The position numbers and the translations under genes are program-made. This document shows, piece by piece, positions 7,190-15,267 of a stretch of DNA of 64,000 nucleotides; within the stretch, counting starts at the first letter, position 1, and every line of letters begins with the position of its first letter. Source of the stretch: Rhizobium sp. Root1220 (GTDB lineage: Bacteria > Pseudomonadota > Alphaproteobacteria > Rhizobiales > Rhizobiaceae); assembly GCF_001426265.1 (NCBI RefSeq), contig NZ_LMDG01000002.1, forward strand, positions 1,114-65,113, written 5' to 3'. The notes under the pieces are model-generated. The model worked only from the letters and a program-made list of their open reading frames with translations, had not been told where the DNA came from and did not search any database.

Positions 7190-7372
7190 ATGATGGTTGA
7201 GAAGCCAGACACATTTAAGCATGCGCCTCTGCAACGCGAGCCCGCGGCAGAAGTACGAACTCTGGAAAGCACCGACATTTTTCGCGGAGCGACAGAGATA
7301 GCGATCCGCCACGAGGGGGCGGTGTACCGCATGAAAATCACCCGACAGGGCAAGCTCATTCTTAATAAGTAA
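7190..7372 (+). CDS. hmuP: HemP/HmuP haemin-uptake regulatory protein
   Basis: This 60-residue protein ends with the HemP domain: REPAAEVRTLESTDIFRGATEIAIRHEGAVYRMKITRQGKLILNK. The 'I.H.G..Y.L..TRQ.KLIL.K' pattern is diagnostic. In rhizobia HmuP is needed for expression of haem receptor and transport genes. The ATG at 7190 (or 7193) is followed by the family-sized protein; the longer GTG start at 7151 would add a non-conserved leader. The stop is 9 bases before hmuS, so it leads the hmuPSTUV operon. Confidence 0.88.
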   Translation: MMVEKPDTFKHAPLQREPAAEVRTLESTDIFRGATEIAIRHEGAVYRMKITRQGKLILNK

Positions 7373-7381
7373 GGGTAGGAT

Positions 7382-8434
7382 ATGACTGAGAACACCAAAC
7401 CGGCTCCGGCCGACATTCGCGCGTTTCGCGCAGAAAATCCGAAGATGCGCGAACGCGACATCGCGGCTCAGCTGCAGATTTCCGAGGCAGCGCTCGTCGC
7501 CGCCGAAGTCGGCATCAGCGCCACGCGTATCGATGGCAGCGCACTGAAACTTCTGGAACGCGTCGCCGAACTCGGCGAAGTCATGGCTCTATCGCGCAAC
7601 GAGAGCGCGGTCCACGAGAAGATCGGCATCTACGAAAACATCAATTCAGGCCCGCACGCATCGATCGTTCTGGGTGAAAACATCGATCTCCGGATCTTCC
7701 CGAGCCGCTGGGCGCACGGATTTGCCGTCTCGAAGAAGGATGGCGATCAGGAACGTCTCAGCCTGCAATACTTCGACAAGGCAGGAAATGCGGTCCACAA
7801 GGTCCACCTGCGGCCCGCCTCGAACGTCGACGCCTACCACGCGATTGTTCGCGATCTGAAGCTCGATGATCAGTCGCAGGAGTTCGCTGCCGAGACGGCA
7901 TCCTCAACCACCGACGAGGACGGCGACGTCAGTCGCGACGAACTGCGCGACCACTGGAGCAAGCTCACCGACACGCATGAGTTCTTCGGTATGCTGCGCA
8001 AGCTGAAGATCGGCCGTCGCGCAGCGGTTCGTACCGTCGGCGAGGACTACGCCTGGAAACTGGACAACAGCGCGACCGCCGATATGATGCATGCGTCGGT
8101 CAAAGCCGGACTGCCTATCATGTGCTTCGTCGCGAACAACGGCATCGTACAAATCCACTCCGGCCCGATCTTTAACGTCCAGCCGATGGGTCCGTGGATC
8201 AATGTTCTCGATCCGACTTTCCATCTGCATCTGCGTCAGGACCACATTGCCGAGACCTGGGCCGTACGAAAGCCCACCAAGGACGGCCACGTCACATCGC
8301 TCGAAGCTTATGATACAAATGGCGAGATGATCATCCAGTTCTTCGGCAAGCGTAAGGAAGGTAGCGATGAGCGTACCGACTGGCGCGAGATCATCGAAAG
8401 CCTGCCCAAAGCCAACGCCAGCGTTGCAGCCTGA
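7382..8434 (+). CDS. hmuS: Haemin-degrading factor / haem-trafficking protein HmuS
   Basis: This 350-residue cytosolic protein has the two-repeat HemS/ChuX architecture. It opens with a short helix-turn-helix-like segment (NPKMRERDIAAQLQISEAALVAAEVG), and has repeat 1 around residues 40-150 and repeat 2 around 200-340. Conserved family stretches include VMALSRNESAVHEKIGIYENI, FPSRWAHGFAV, MHASVKAGLPIMCFVANNGIVQIHSGP and WINVLDPTFHLHLRQDHIAETWAVRKPT. It receives haem from the HmuTUV importer and passes it to, or takes part in, haem breakdown. It sits between hmuP and hmuT, ending 13 bases before hmuT. Confidence 0.95.
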   Translation: MTENTKPAPADIRAFRAENPKMRERDIAAQLQISEAALVAAEVGISATRIDGSALKLLERVAELGEVMALSRNESAVHEKIGIYENINSGPHASIVLGENIDLRIFPSRWAHGFAVSKKDGDQERLSLQYFDKAGNAVHKVHLRPASNVDAYHAIVRDLKLDDQSQEFAAETASSTTDEDGDVSRDELRDHWSKLTDTHEFFGMLRKLKIGRRAAVRTVGEDYAWKLDNSATADMMHASVKAGLPIMCFVANNGIVQIHSGPIFNVQPMGPWINVLDPTFHLHLRQDHIAETWAVRKPTKDGHVTSLEAYDTNGEMIIQFFGKRKEGSDERTDWREIIESLPKANASVAA

Positions 8435-8447
8435 CGAGGAGATGACG

Positions 8448-9335
8448 ATGCGTAGTGAATCACGCGGCATGATACGTTGGACGGCGGTGCTTACAGCGGC
8501 GGTGGTCGCGTTGCCGCTGACGTTTGCGTCCGCGGCCAACGCCGAGCAGATGGATACGACCCGCCTTGTATCCGTGGGCGGCGATGTGACCGAAATCATC
8601 TTCGCTCTCGGCGAACAGGATCGGCTGATAGCGCGCGATACCACGAGCATGTATCCGGAGGCGGCTTTGAAGCTGCCCGACGTCGGTTACATGCGCGCGC
8701 TGTCGCCGGAGGGCATTCTGGCCATGAACCCGACGGCGATCATCGCCGTCGAGGGATCGGGACCGCCCGAGGCGCTGACCGTTCTGAAAAGTGCAAGCGT
8801 TCCGTTCGAGACTGTGCCCAACGCCTATACCCGTGACGGGATTCTGGCAAAGATCGACAAGGTGGGGTCTCTGCTCGGTCGCGAAGAAAAGGCGAAGGCC
8901 CTCGAAGCGAAGGTGAGTGCCGATCTCGATGCGGTGATTGCCGATGCCGAGAAGCGCCCGGAAGGCGAGCGCAAGCGTGTCCTTTTCATCCTCAGCATGC
9001 AGGGCGGAAAAATCATGGCGTCGGGCACCGGCACGGCGGCCGACGGCATCATCAAGCTTTCCGGCTTGGTCAACGCCGTCGGAAATTTTCCCGGCTACAA
9101 GCCGCTGACCGACGAGGCGATCGTCGAGGCGAAGCCTGACGTAATCTTGATGATGAACCGTGGCGACGGCGCCTCGACGAAGAACGACGACCTTCTCAAG
9201 CAGCCGGCCCTTGCCCTGACCCCCGCCGTACAGAACAAGGCAATCATCCGCATGGACGGCCTGCACCTGCTTGGCTTCGGTCCGCGCACAGCAAGTGCCG
9301 TGCGGGAATTGAACGCGGCGATCTACGGGAGCTGA
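8448..9335 (+). CDS. hmuT: Haem ABC transporter, periplasmic binding protein HmuT
   Basis: This 295-residue class III solute-binding protein has a signal peptide (MIRWTAVLTAAVVALPLTFASAANA) followed by TTRLVSVGGDVTEIIFALG and the haem-coordinating region YPEAALKLPDVGYMRALSPEGILAMNPTAIIA. The C-terminal lobe has GLHLLGFGPRTASAVRELNAAIYG, typical of HmuT/PhuT. ATG 8448 was preferred to ATG 8442 because GAGGAG sits at a proper distance. It delivers haem to the HmuUV complex. The stop is 2 bases from the hmuU start. Confidence 0.94.
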   Translation: MRSESRGMIRWTAVLTAAVVALPLTFASAANAEQMDTTRLVSVGGDVTEIIFALGEQDRLIARDTTSMYPEAALKLPDVGYMRALSPEGILAMNPTAIIAVEGSGPPEALTVLKSASVPFETVPNAYTRDGILAKIDKVGSLLGREEKAKALEAKVSADLDAVIADAEKRPEGERKRVLFILSMQGGKIMASGTGTAADGIIKLSGLVNAVGNFPGYKPLTDEAIVEAKPDVILMMNRGDGASTKNDDLLKQPALALTPAVQNKAIIRMDGLHLLGFGPRTASAVRELNAAIYGS

Positions 9336-9337
9336 CA

Positions 9338-10450
9338 ATGGCTCTGCAGGACGCCATGGGACAGAAGCGCACAATGTTCTCGCTGACGAACCTCCGGGAG
9401 AGACACCACACCGGCGATCGCACGAGCATCGCCATCGTGGCGATCGTGCTGCTGGCGATGGGCTCGGTGTTGTCACTGCTCTTCTCGGTGACGACAGGCG
9501 CGTCCAATGCATCATTCGTGGACGTTATCGCCAATATGGCGGGCTCGGCCGACGCTCTGAACGTCCGTGACCGGATCATCATCTTCGATATCCGCATGCC
9601 ACGTGCCCTCCTCGGCTTCCTCGTGGGCGGCTCGTTGGCCGTCTCCGGCGCGATCATGCAGGGCCTCTTCCGCAATCCTCTTGCTGATCCGGGCCTGGTC
9701 GGCGTTTCCGCCGGTGCAAGTCTTGGTGCCGTTGTGATGATTGTGCTCGCCACGACCGTTGCGGCACCTCTCTACGCCCTGCTTGGCATCTATGCCCTGC
9801 CGATCGCGGCCTTCGGTGGCGGTCTGGCAAGCACCTGGCTGCTTTACCGGATAGCGACCGGCAACGGCCAGACTTCCGTTGCGACGATGCTGCTCGCAGG
9901 TATTGCGCTCGGCTCGCTCGCCGGCGCCTTGACCGGACTTCTCATCTACATGGCAAACGACCAGCAATTGCGGGACCTGACATTTTGGGGAATGGGGTCG
10001 CTTGCAGGCGCAACCTGGGCCAAGATTGCAGCCGCCGCCCCGATCATACTCCTTTCCTTCGCGACAATGCCCTTCATGGCGCGTGGACTGAACGCGATTA
10101 CGCTCGGCGAAGCCGCTGCTTTTCACATGGGAATTCCGGTGCAGCGACTGAAGAATATAGCGATCGTGAGTGTTGCGGCTGCGACCGGTGCATCGGTCGC
10201 CGTCAGCGGCGGCATTGGCTTCGTCGGCATCGTCGTGCCGCATGTGTTGCGTATGTCGATCGGGCCGGACCATCGTTTCCTGCTGCCGGCCTCCGCGCTT
10301 CTCGGTGGTTCGCTGCTGATTTTCGCCGATGTTCTCGCTCGCACCATCGTTGCCCCGGCGGAACTGCCTATCGGCATTATCACGGCTGCCGTCGGTGGCC
10401 CGTTCTTCCTCTGGATTTTGTTGCGGCAACGCTCACGCCTTGCCCTTTGA
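9338..10450 (+). CDS. hmuU: Haem ABC transporter permease HmuU
   Basis: This 370-residue FecCD-family permease has about ten membrane helices. Family landmarks include RMPRALLGFLVGGSLAVSGAIMQGLFRNPLADPGLVGVSAGASLGAV, LLAGIALGSLAGALTG, FWGMGSLAGATW and GFVGIVVPHVLRMSIGPDHRFLLPASALLGG. It forms the inner-membrane channel of the haem importer with HmuV. It has a somewhat long cytoplasmic N-terminus (about 28 residues), so an internal start at 9356 is possible. It is followed 10 bases later by hmuV. Confidence 0.95.
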   Translation: MALQDAMGQKRTMFSLTNLRERHHTGDRTSIAIVAIVLLAMGSVLSLLFSVTTGASNASFVDVIANMAGSADALNVRDRIIIFDIRMPRALLGFLVGGSLAVSGAIMQGLFRNPLADPGLVGVSAGASLGAVVMIVLATTVAAPLYALLGIYALPIAAFGGGLASTWLLYRIATGNGQTSVATMLLAGIALGSLAGALTGLLIYMANDQQLRDLTFWGMGSLAGATWAKIAAAAPIILLSFATMPFMARGLNAITLGEAAAFHMGIPVQRLKNIAIVSVAAATGASVAVSGGIGFVGIVVPHVLRMSIGPDHRFLLPASALLGGSLLIFADVLARTIVAPAELPIGIITAAVGGPFFLWILLRQRSRLAL

Positions 10451-10460
10451 GTGACATGCA

Positions 10461-11252
10461 ATGATCGAAGTATCCGGCATTTCCGTCCGTCTCTCGGGCA
10501 AGCCAATCGTGCGCGATATCAGCTTTACGGCGAAGGCCGGCGAACTGACGGCCATTGCCGGTCCGAACGGGTCCGGCAAGACCACGACAATGAAAGCTAT
10601 TTCCGGCGAACTCGCATACGACGGCTCCGTCAGCCTCAACGGTCGCGAAGTCAGCGCGCTTCAGCCCTGGCAACTCGCAGCGACGCGCGGCGTGCTGCCA
10701 CAGGCAAGCACCATTTCCTTTCCTTTCACCGTGCGCGAAATTGTCAGCATGGGACTGACGGCCGGGCTCAACCGCAATCCTGAACGGGCAGAGCAAACGG
10801 CGGCAAAAGCGCTGGCGGCGGTGGATCTCGGCGGCTTCGAGGGCCGCTTCTACCAGGAGCTTTCCGGCGGTGAGCAGCAGCGCGTACAGCTTGCCCGCGT
10901 CCTCTGCCAGATCTCCGACCCCGTCATCGACGGCAGGCCATGCTGGCTGCTGCTGGACGAACCGGTGTCGAGCCTCGACATCAGCCATCAACTCACCATC
11001 ATGACGTTGGCGCGCCGGTTCTGCGAAGGCGGCGGCGGCGTGATTGCTGTGATGCACGATCTTAACCTGACGGCGCTGTTCGCCGACCAGATCATTCTGA
11101 TGAAATCGGGCCATCTTGCCGCGGTAGGCGGTGTTAGCGATGTCTTGACGGACGAAACGATGCAATCGGTCTTTGGCTGTGCCCTGCGCATCAACCAGAT
11201 CCCCGCCGACGGCACGCCGTTCGTTCTTGCGCACAGCGCCGTTCGCGCCTGA
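10461..11252 (+). CDS. hmuV: Haem ABC transporter ATPase HmuV
   Basis: This 263-residue ATPase has Walker A GPNGSGKTTTMK (near residue 35), signature LSGGEQQRVQLARVLCQ, Walker B WLLLDEPVSSLDI and switch His in VMHDLNLTALFADQ. It also has the haem-importer-type Q-loop GVLPQAST. It energises the HmuTUV importer and is the last gene of hmuPSTUV. No T-rich terminator is obvious behind it; the following 140 bases hold an EcfG-type promoter for the next operon. Confidence 0.95.
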   Translation: MIEVSGISVRLSGKPIVRDISFTAKAGELTAIAGPNGSGKTTTMKAISGELAYDGSVSLNGREVSALQPWQLAATRGVLPQASTISFPFTVREIVSMGLTAGLNRNPERAEQTAAKALAAVDLGGFEGRFYQELSGGEQQRVQLARVLCQISDPVIDGRPCWLLLDEPVSSLDISHQLTIMTLARRFCEGGGGVIAVMHDLNLTALFADQIILMKSGHLAAVGGVSDVLTDETMQSVFGCALRINQIPADGTPFVLAHSAVRA

Positions 11253-11268
11253 CGCAATCCTGCGTAGC

Positions 11269-11293
11269 GGAACTTTCGGCCATTGGCCGCGTT
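11269..11293 (+). promoter_or_regulatory. EcfG (RpoE2)-type promoter of the DUF883 operon
   Basis: GGAAC (11269-11273) is followed by 16 bases and CGTT (11290-11293), an exact match to the alphaproteobacterial general-stress promoter GGAAC-N16/17-CGTT. It lies 100 bases upstream of the DUF883 ATG at 11393. The cognate sigma factor gene is encoded 1 kb downstream. Confidence 0.85.
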
Positions 11294-11392
11294 AAACAAA
11301 TGATGATTGGGTCATTGCGGGCAAACTATCTTCGTGCAAACTTCCCCGCGGGCCCTGTTTTGAACCAGGCGGCTTGCGTGCGCGCCTAAAAG

Positions 11393-11755
11393 ATGGAGAA
11401 AATCGTGGCCTCTTCGCTCCTCCACCCCTTTCGTAGCCGCCGGAACGGCAATGGAACGCTCCACAGCATCGAATCCACCATCGAGGACCAGATCGAATCG
11501 CTTCGGGACGAAATTGCCGCTCTGACAAAGGTTGCCGGCAAACAGTCACGCAAGCATGGCGATAAGATTCGATACCAGGCGGCGGCCGGTTACGACGACC
11601 TGCTCGCTCGTAGTGAAGACCTGCTGCATGAGCTGCAGGACGGATATCTGCGGGGCGCCGATGAGGTGCGTAACACCGTGCGCCGCCACCCGATCGCGAC
11701 CGTTGGTGCAGCTGCTGCCTTCGGGCTCGTCCTCGCCCTTCTTGCCCGCCGCTAA
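11393..11755 (+). CDS. DUF883 (ElaB/YqjD-like) membrane-anchored stress protein
   Basis: This 120-residue protein has a central long amphipathic/coiled-coil region (SIESTIEDQIESLRDEIAALTKVAGKQSRKHGDKIRYQAAAGYDDLLARSEDLLHELQ) and a C-terminal membrane anchor (HPIATVGAAAAFGLVLALLARR). That layout is the DUF883/ElaB family, whose enterobacterial members bind ribosomes at the inner membrane during stress or stationary phase. The upstream EcfG promoter and the downstream YqjE-like gene 9 bases away support a general-stress envelope operon. The molecular role in rhizobia is unknown. Confidence 0.8.
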   Translation: MEKIVASSLLHPFRSRRNGNGTLHSIESTIEDQIESLRDEIAALTKVAGKQSRKHGDKIRYQAAAGYDDLLARSEDLLHELQDGYLRGADEVRNTVRRHPIATVGAAAAFGLVLALLARR

Positions 11756-11764
11756 GGAGGCTCG

Positions 11765-12166
11765 ATGCTCTTCCCAATCCTCAGCATGCTGGTGGGCACG
11801 AGTGTTCACCGTACCGTTGCGCGGACCAAGCGCAACGGTATTTTCATTGCCGTCGCTCTGGTTCTTTTGCTCACGGCCTATGGCTTCGCCGTGCTGGCAG
11901 GCGCCATATGGCTCGCCGGCATCTACGGGCCGATTGGCGCAGCACTATTCATTGCAGCCGCCGCGGTGCTTGTCGCTATCATTGTCCTTGTTGTCATGAT
12001 GGTGATGGACGCTCAGGAAGAACGCCGGGCGAAAGAACGCCGGCAAACGCTGGAATCGCTGGCTGCGGTCGGCATCGGCCTTGTTCGGTCCCAGCCGCTT
12101 CTCACGGCGGGGGTACTAGCCGCGGTGGTCGCGGCCAATCTGATGGGCTCGAAGCGCGGCGATTGA
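11765..12166 (+). CDS. Holin-superfamily (YqjE-like) inner-membrane protein
   Basis: This 133-residue protein has two adjacent long hydrophobic helices (GIFIAVALVLLLTAYGFAVLAGAIWLAGIYG and IGAALFIAAAAVLVAIIVLVVMMVMD), a charged EERRAKERRQ stretch and a third short hydrophobic segment near the C-terminus. It resembles the phage-holin superfamily III/YqjE proteins that accompany DUF883 proteins. AGGAGG lies just before the ATG, and the gap to the DUF883 gene is 9 bases, so it is co-transcribed from the EcfG promoter. Function unknown. Confidence 0.75.
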   Translation: MLFPILSMLVGTSVHRTVARTKRNGIFIAVALVLLLTAYGFAVLAGAIWLAGIYGPIGAALFIAAAAVLVAIIVLVVMMVMDAQEERRAKERRQTLESLAAVGIGLVRSQPLLTAGVLAAVVAANLMGSKRGD

Positions 12167-12193
12167 ACAAAGCTGGAAACCGTTCGGCAATGC

Positions 12194-12225
12194 AAAAACC
12201 GGCGCCTCACGACGCCGGTTTTTTT
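12194..12225. terminator. Bidirectional rho-independent terminator
   Basis: The stem CCGGCG (12199-12204) pairs with CGCCGG (12213-12218) over an 8-base loop, with A-runs before and a seven-T run after. The A5/T7 flanks let it end both the DUF883 operon (+) and the convergent sigma-factor operon (-). Confidence 0.88.
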
Positions 12226-12245
12226 AACCCCAGGCAAAGGCCTGA

Positions 12246-12800
12246 TTAGAATGCGAATGCCTTCGATGTCAGCGGAGACGATGTCGCGTCCGGCCCGAAG
12301 TCTGCCTCGCCCGAAATCTGCAACAGCTCCTGCAGTCGCTGACGGGCCCGGTTCACCCGGCTCTTGATCGTCCCGACGGCGCACCCGCAGATCTCTGCCG
12401 TCTCCTCGTAGGAGAACCCGGACGCGCCCACGAGAATAATTGCCTCGCGCTGATCGGCTGGAAGCTGGTCGAGGGCTTTCTTGAAATCCTGCAGGTCGAG
12501 CGCGCCGTATTGCGCCGGATGCATCGCCATGGATTCCGTAAACAGGCCATCGCTGTCCTGGATTTCGCGGCCGCTCTTGCGCATCTGGCTATAGAGTTCG
12601 TTCCGCAGGATCGTGAAGAGCCATGCCTTCATATTGGTGCCCATCTCGAAATGGTCCTGCTTGGCCCAGGCCTTCATGATGGTGTCTTGGACCAGATCGT
12701 CAGCACGGTCATGCCGACCGATCAGCGAGATGGCAAACGCGCGGAGACTTGGCAATGCCGCCAGGAGTTCGCGCTTGAAGCTTGGTTCCTGCTTTTCCAT
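12246..12800 (-). CDS. rpoE2: EcfG-type general stress response sigma factor (RpoE2)
   Basis: This 184-residue ECF sigma factor has region 2 (LRAFAISLIGRHDRADDLVQDTIMKAWAKQDHFEMGTNMKAWLFTILRNELYSQMRK) and region 4 (FKKALDQLPADQREAIILVGASGFSYEETAEICGCAVGTIKSRVNRARQRLQELL), with the divergent EcfG (ECF15) sequence. It directs transcription from GGAAC-N16-CGTT promoters when released from NepR. nepR precedes it by 9 bases on the same strand, and phyR is divergent, the canonical locus. It ends close to the bidirectional terminator. Confidence 0.94.
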   Translation of the reverse strand: MEKQEPSFKRELLAALPSLRAFAISLIGRHDRADDLVQDTIMKAWAKQDHFEMGTNMKAWLFTILRNELYSQMRKSGREIQDSDGLFTESMAMHPAQYGALDLQDFKKALDQLPADQREAIILVGASGFSYEETAEICGCAVGTIKSRVNRARQRLQELLQISGEADFGPDATSSPLTSKAFAF

Positions 12801-12809
12801 CTAGCCACC

Positions 12810-13013
12810 TTACTTCGCAGCTTTGGCCGAAGCCATCAGCTCGGCCTGATCAAGTTTCTCAAGCAGGTCAAGAAACCGGTCGGGAATCGCTTCGTCCTGC
12901 ACGGCGGAATACAGAGATCTCAAGCGCACGCCGATCTGACTGTTTGGATCGAGCATGTCGCTAGCGCGCATCTCCAGCCGCTGCTGATCATTTTCATTTT
13001 TACGTGTTGTCAT
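12810..13013 (-). CDS. nepR: NepR anti-sigma factor (RsiA)
   Basis: This 67-residue protein carries the NepR core: IGVRLRSLYSAVQDEAIPDRFLDLLEKLDQAE. The first helix and the 'PDRFLDLLxxL' second helix are what bind the sigma factor and, alternatively, phosphorylated PhyR. The ATG at 13013 was chosen; the 32-residue extension from 13109 is not conserved-looking. It is co-transcribed with rpoE2. By partner switching, it holds the sigma factor inactive in the absence of stress. Confidence 0.92.
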   Translation of the reverse strand: MTTRKNENDQQRLEMRASDMLDPNSQIGVRLRSLYSAVQDEAIPDRFLDLLEKLDQAELMASAKAAK

Positions 13014-13157
13014 CAATTTCACTTCTTGCCTGTTGTCCCTGAGCTCGATGCAGCAATTGCCTGGAAGGATAGGTATTTTATTTGCCGGGGTCAGCCAAAC
13101 CGCAAGCATCTTTCGGCATCATGAATAACGACGGCGAGCCCTCCACTGGTAGCCAAG

Positions 13158-13182
13158 AGAATGCATACGCGAAAAAAAAGTT
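13158..13182 (-). promoter_or_regulatory. Probable EcfG-type promoter of nepR-rpoE2
   Basis: On the minus strand GGAAC (13182-13178) is followed by 16 bases and CATT (13161-13158), close to GGAAC-N16/17-CGTT. It lies about 145 bases upstream of nepR. It fits the known autoregulation of EcfG systems. The -10 deviates at one base. Confidence 0.6.
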
Positions 13183-13204
13183 CCTCGGCTTGAGGAACTT
13201 TTTT
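13170..13204. repeat. 35-bp perfect palindrome carrying a GGAAC box on each strand
   Basis: Arms of 15 bases (eight A then GTTCCTC; GAGGAAC then eight T) flank a GGCTT loop. The minus-strand GGAAC is the -35 of the probable nepR promoter. The plus-strand GGAAC (13192-13196) points to phyR, with CGTT at 13216-13219, a 19-base spacer that is longer than consensus. The A/T flanks also give it a terminator-like look. Confidence 0.8.
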
Positions 13205-13266
13205 CCATTGCTGTGCGTTTGAAGCCCCATTAGAGCCGGTGACCGGCCTATAGACGGGAGCTTTCA

Positions 13267-14061
13267 ATGACACTTTCTACTCGAATTGCGCCGCATCTTC
13301 CCTACCTGCGTCGTTATTCCCGCGCGCTTACCGGCACACAGACTTCTGGCGATGCTTACGTTGCCGCTGTTCTCGAAGCCATCATTACCGATATTTCCAT
13401 TTTTCCGGATACGGCTGATGACCGTGTTGCCCTCTACAAACTTTTCACCGCGCTGTTTGGTTCCGCGACGGTTCAGATTCCCGAGCCCGCATCTCCCTAT
13501 GCGTGGGAACAGCGTGCGACGCTCAACCTTGCCAAGGTTTCGCCACGTGCACGCCAGGCTTTCATTCTCGCCTCGGTCGAGAACTTCCGGGTCGGCGAGA
13601 TTGCCGAAATCCTCGATCTTGACGAGCAGGAGATCGTCGGGCTTCTCGACAGCGCCTCACGCGAGATTTCCCGTCAGGTCGCCACCGATATCATGATCAT
13701 TGAGGATGAGCCCCTGATCGCCATGGATATCGAACAGATGGTTGAAAGCCTCGGCCATCGCGTCACGGGGATCGCCCGCACACACGCGGAAGCCGTAGCG
13801 CTCTACAACAAGACCAGGCCCGGCATGGTGCTGGCAGATATTCAGCTCGCCGACGGCAGTTCGGGCATCGACGCGGTTAACGATATCCTGAAAACGGCCA
13901 GCGTTCCGGTCATTTTCATCACCGCTTTCCCAGAGCGGCTTTTGACCGGCGAGCGCCCCGAACCAACATTCCTTGTGACGAAGCCCTTCAACCCGGATAT
14001 GGTCAAAGCATTGATAAGCCAAGCACTTTTCTTCAATGAGTCCACCCGGGCAGCAGCCTGA
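13267..14061 (+). CDS. phyR: PhyR anti-anti-sigma response regulator
   Basis: This 264-residue protein has the PhyR layout: an N-terminal sigma-factor-like domain (LPYLRRYSRALTGTQTSGDAYVAAVLEAI... SPRARQAFILASVENFRVGEIAEILDLDEQEIVGLLDSA, residues 1-135) and a C-terminal receiver (residues 140-260). In the receiver, the acidic pair is Glu146/Asp147, the phospho-acceptor is Asp191 (MVLADIQL) and the conserved Lys is Lys239 (VTKPF). When phosphorylated, its sigma-like part binds NepR and frees RpoE2. It is divergent from nepR-rpoE2 and followed by an HWE kinase gene. Confidence 0.95.
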   Translation: MTLSTRIAPHLPYLRRYSRALTGTQTSGDAYVAAVLEAIITDISIFPDTADDRVALYKLFTALFGSATVQIPEPASPYAWEQRATLNLAKVSPRARQAFILASVENFRVGEIAEILDLDEQEIVGLLDSASREISRQVATDIMIIEDEPLIAMDIEQMVESLGHRVTGIARTHAEAVALYNKTRPGMVLADIQLADGSSGIDAVNDILKTASVPVIFITAFPERLLTGERPEPTFLVTKPFNPDMVKALISQALFFNESTRAAA

Positions 14062-14080
14062 TCAGACGCCCAGCCGTTAA

Positions 14081-14105
14081 GGAACAAAGCGGAAAGGGGA
14101 GCGTT
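14081..14105 (+). promoter_or_regulatory. EcfG-type promoter of the HWE kinase gene
   Basis: GGAAC (14081-14085), 16 bases, CGTT (14102-14105): an exact EcfG consensus, 128 bases upstream of the kinase start at 14233. It would make the presumed PhyR-phosphorylating kinase part of its own regulon. Confidence 0.85.
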
Positions 14106-14232
14106 TCGGTCAATCTGTAACGCTTCCCCCACGGCTTAACGGTTTTTGCAGTGCGTATTTCTATAATGAAGACTATCTGCAAATGGACACCTTCTTCCCG
14201 TGGCGTGGGAAGGATCAAGGAAAGGCGGCTCG

Positions 14233-15267
14233 GTGAATAGAAGTGGACCAGTGCCCGGCGTACCCTTCTCATTGGAAGGCAAGGCGGCACTGCTGGAATG
14301 CGCGATCGGCAGTGCCGGGATTTCGATCATCTTTCAGGATCCCGGCCTCGCGATTGTCTATGCAGAAAATCTGCCTTCGCAGTTCCCGATGCTCCTCGTG
14401 CCCGGCGGCAACGATACGGATCTCTTCGGCGATGTTCATGGTCGCAAGCTCGGCAAACTCAAGCACCAGGTTCTGGAAACAGGAACCGCTGCGCGAGCCG
14501 AAGTCGATATTTCGGTCGATGGCGAGATGCGCACCTACGAATTGAAGATTCACCGCATAGGCGGAGACCGTCCTTCCGGCGTGCTTTCGGTCATTACGGA
14601 AGTGACAGAGACCCAGCACCGAGAAAAAGTGCTGAAGTCCCTACTCCGTGAACTATCGCATCGTTCGAAAAATCTGCTGGCCATCATCCAGGGCATTGCC
14701 ACGCAGACTGCGCGCAACACCCTGTCCCTCGACGGTTTTCTTGTGAAGTTCCGCGGGCGCCTGCAATCGCTATCGAATTCTCAGGATCTCATCACCGACT
14801 CAAGCTGGCGCGGCGCGTTTTTCTTTGAACTGGCCGAAAAGCAGTTCGCTCCCTATTGGCCGGAAAAAGCCGGAGCGCCGCCGATCTTTGGGCTCAACGT
14901 GCACCTGACGCCCAACGCTGCGGTCCACATAGGGCTTGCCCTTCACGAACTGATCGTCAATTCCGCCTCCTACGGCGCAATCGCCGGGGGCAAGCCGACG
15001 ATCACGCTGACATGCCAGGAAACACTGCTCGCCGGCCGGCGGGCAATCGAGGTGTCCTGGGTCGAAACACTGGCAGATAGCGATGAAGTTCACGAGTTTA
15101 GTGACAACAGCTTCGGCAAGACCGTGCTCGAGCGCGTCGTCCCCTCCTCCGTCAATGGCAAAGCTGAACTTGCGCTCTTGCCCGGTCGCATCGAGTATCA
15201 GCTTGTCGTTCCCGATGCCGAATTCGAAATTCTTAAGCGCGAGCCACACAAGCTGAAAATGCGATAG
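14233..15267 (+). CDS. HWE-family sensor histidine kinase of the general stress locus
   Basis: This 344-residue cytosolic kinase has a degenerate N-terminal PAS-like domain (residues 18-125, ending GVLSVITEVTETQHR). A HisKA_2/HWE dimerisation helix follows, with His143 in LLRELSHRSKNLLAIIQGIATQTA, then an ATPase domain with LALHELIVNSASYGAI and FGKTVLERVVP. GTG 14233 is preferred to GTG 14200, since AAGGAAAGG lies at a proper distance. There are no membrane segments. HWE kinases beside phyR normally phosphorylate PhyR; S. meliloti RsiC is the comparable protein. Orthology was not tested. Confidence 0.85.
   Translation: MNRSGPVPGVPFSLEGKAALLECAIGSAGISIIFQDPGLAIVYAENLPSQFPMLLVPGGNDTDLFGDVHGRKLGKLKHQVLETGTAARAEVDISVDGEMRTYELKIHRIGGDRPSGVLSVITEVTETQHREKVLKSLLRELSHRSKNLLAIIQGIATQTARNTLSLDGFLVKFRGRLQSLSNSQDLITDSSWRGAFFFELAEKQFAPYWPEKAGAPPIFGLNVHLTPNAAVHIGLALHELIVNSASYGAIAGGKPTITLTCQETLLAGRRAIEVSWVETLADSDEVHEFSDNSFGKTVLERVVPSSVNGKAELALLPGRIEYQLVVPDAEFEILKREPHKLKMR

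Noticed and set aside
9512..10429. 305-codon minus-strand ORF over hmuU
   Set aside because: Antisense to a clear FecCD permease; composition is rich in Arg, Gly and His as expected for a shadow.
13192..13219. Plus-strand EcfG promoter for phyR
   Set aside because: GGAAC and CGTT are present but the spacer is 19 instead of 16-17 bases, so it is not listed as a promoter.
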